Positions 12,541 through 12,876 of a DNA stretch of 12,876 nt are shown piece by piece; the stretch's first letter is position 1; each line of letters starts with the position of its first letter. The notes below the pieces were generated by a model, which searched no databases, had not been told where the DNA came from, and worked only from the letters and a program-made list of their open reading frames with translations. The position numbers were made by a program, and so were the translations under genes. This DNA is from Desulfobacterales bacterium (GTDB lineage: Bacteria; Desulfobacterota; Desulfobacteria; Desulfobacterales; UBA2174_A), in the NCBI GenBank assembly GCA_025454075.1, contig JALOPD010000086.1, positions 1 through 12,876 of the forward strand, in the 5' to 3' direction.

Positions 12541-12876
12541 ATGAACAAGAGACTGTATGTCGGGAACCTGTCCAGCGAGGTTACGGAAAACGATCTCAAC
12601 CACAATTTTTCCACCATCGGCAAGGTGGTGTCCGCGGTGATCATCAAGGACAAGTATTCCAACCAGAGCAAAGGGTTCGGTTTTATTGAAATGGAAACGG
12701 AAGATGAAGCCCGCAAGGCCATCGACCAGTTCAACGGCGGGGAACTTCAAGGCAAGAAGATTGTCGTCAGCGAAGCCCGGGAACCCCGCAAGGATTCAGA
12801 AGGCGGCTTCGGCCGCGGAGGACGCCCCGGCGGGGGCGGAGGTTTCGGCCGCGGTCCGCGAGGTGGCGGCGGCGGT
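12541..12876 (+). CDS. RRM RNA-binding protein with Gly-rich tail (3' end outside window)
   Basis: A single RNA-recognition motif spans residues ~4-80: RNP2 is RLYVGNL (4-10) and RNP1 is KGFGFIEM (44-51), with the aromatic residues needed for stacking on RNA. From residue ~85 the chain becomes Gly/Arg rich (GGFGRGGRPGGGGGFGRG), and the window ends inside it. This is the layout of bacterial Rbp proteins, known in cyanobacteria and several proteobacterial groups, where some are cold-induced. ATG 12541 follows GAAAGGA (12526-12532) by 8 bases. It lies downstream of the cold-shock gene on the same strand, 151 bases apart with a hairpin between them. A shared role in RNA handling at low temperature is an inference. 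No separate promoter was clear. Confidence 0.9.
   Translation, partial: MNKRLYVGNLSSEVTENDLNHNFSTIGKVVSAVIIKDKYSNQSKGFGFIEMETEDEARKAIDQFNGGELQGKKIVVSEAREPRKDSEGGFGRGGRPGGGGGFGRGPRGGGGG

Noticed and set aside
1..12876. CRISPR array, tRNA, rRNA, transposase or integrase gene
   Set aside because: No regularly spaced repeats, cloverleaf sequence, rRNA stretch or transposase motif was seen on reading both strands; a tool search was not possible.

Overview
The window is a GC-rich bacterial chromosome segment. It encodes UppP, a Mn-type superoxide dismutase, a cold-shock protein and a bacterial RRM/Gly-rich RNA-binding protein. Gene content and codon use suggest a Gram-negative proteobacterium, perhaps a Desulfobacterota/Deltaproteobacteria-type organism. 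That placement is an inference from style; no marker gene fixes it.

Left part (1-4002). The C-terminal end of a membrane-anchored beta-domain protein is followed by a small lipoprotein. Two short genes come next: a 60-aa unknown and a 57-aa protein with two DnaJ-like CxxCxGxG knuckles. Then comes uppP (undecaprenyl-diphosphatase) with its own likely promoter. A gene-free stretch of about 390 bases follows, holding an inverted repeat and a probable small RNA that ends in a strong terminator. A membrane-tethered, maspardin-like alpha/beta hydrolase lies on the minus strand.

Centre (4188-7304). One 1038-aa protein joins an N-terminal zinc ribbon, a catalytically dead Ser/Thr kinase-like domain, one membrane helix, a trypsin-like serine protease with an intact His-Asp-Ser triad, and a long TPR-like tail. 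It looks like a transmembrane sensor/protease.

Accessory island (about 7390-11140). This is the most unusual part. It is a type I restriction-modification locus in the order hsdR, four-helix-bundle gene, hsdM-hsdS, fic, in which every catalytic gene has lost its middle while keeping recognisable ends. hsdR keeps about 20 N-terminal and 50 C-terminal codons. hsdM lost its SAM-binding and NPPF region and also carries a 1-base frameshift. hsdS stops inside its first target-recognition domain. fic lost its HPFxxGNGR core in frame. The only intact gene among them encodes a four-helix bundle (23S rRNA intervening-sequence protein type) joined to a topoisomerase-type C4 zinc finger. A diverged second copy of that gene lies about 2 kb downstream after a DinB-family gene. 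Both copies carry 9-bp-period repeats encoding Ser-Asp-X at the same two inter-domain positions.

Right part (11164-12876). A bidirectional terminator separates the island from a minus-strand sodA-like gene. A well-formed promoter then drives a short structured RNA of about 106 nt with its own terminator. It is a free small RNA or an attenuator leader for the cold-shock gene 55 bases beyond. The cold-shock gene is followed by a strong hairpin and an RRM RNA-binding protein cut by the window end, forming a small RNA-binding-protein cluster.
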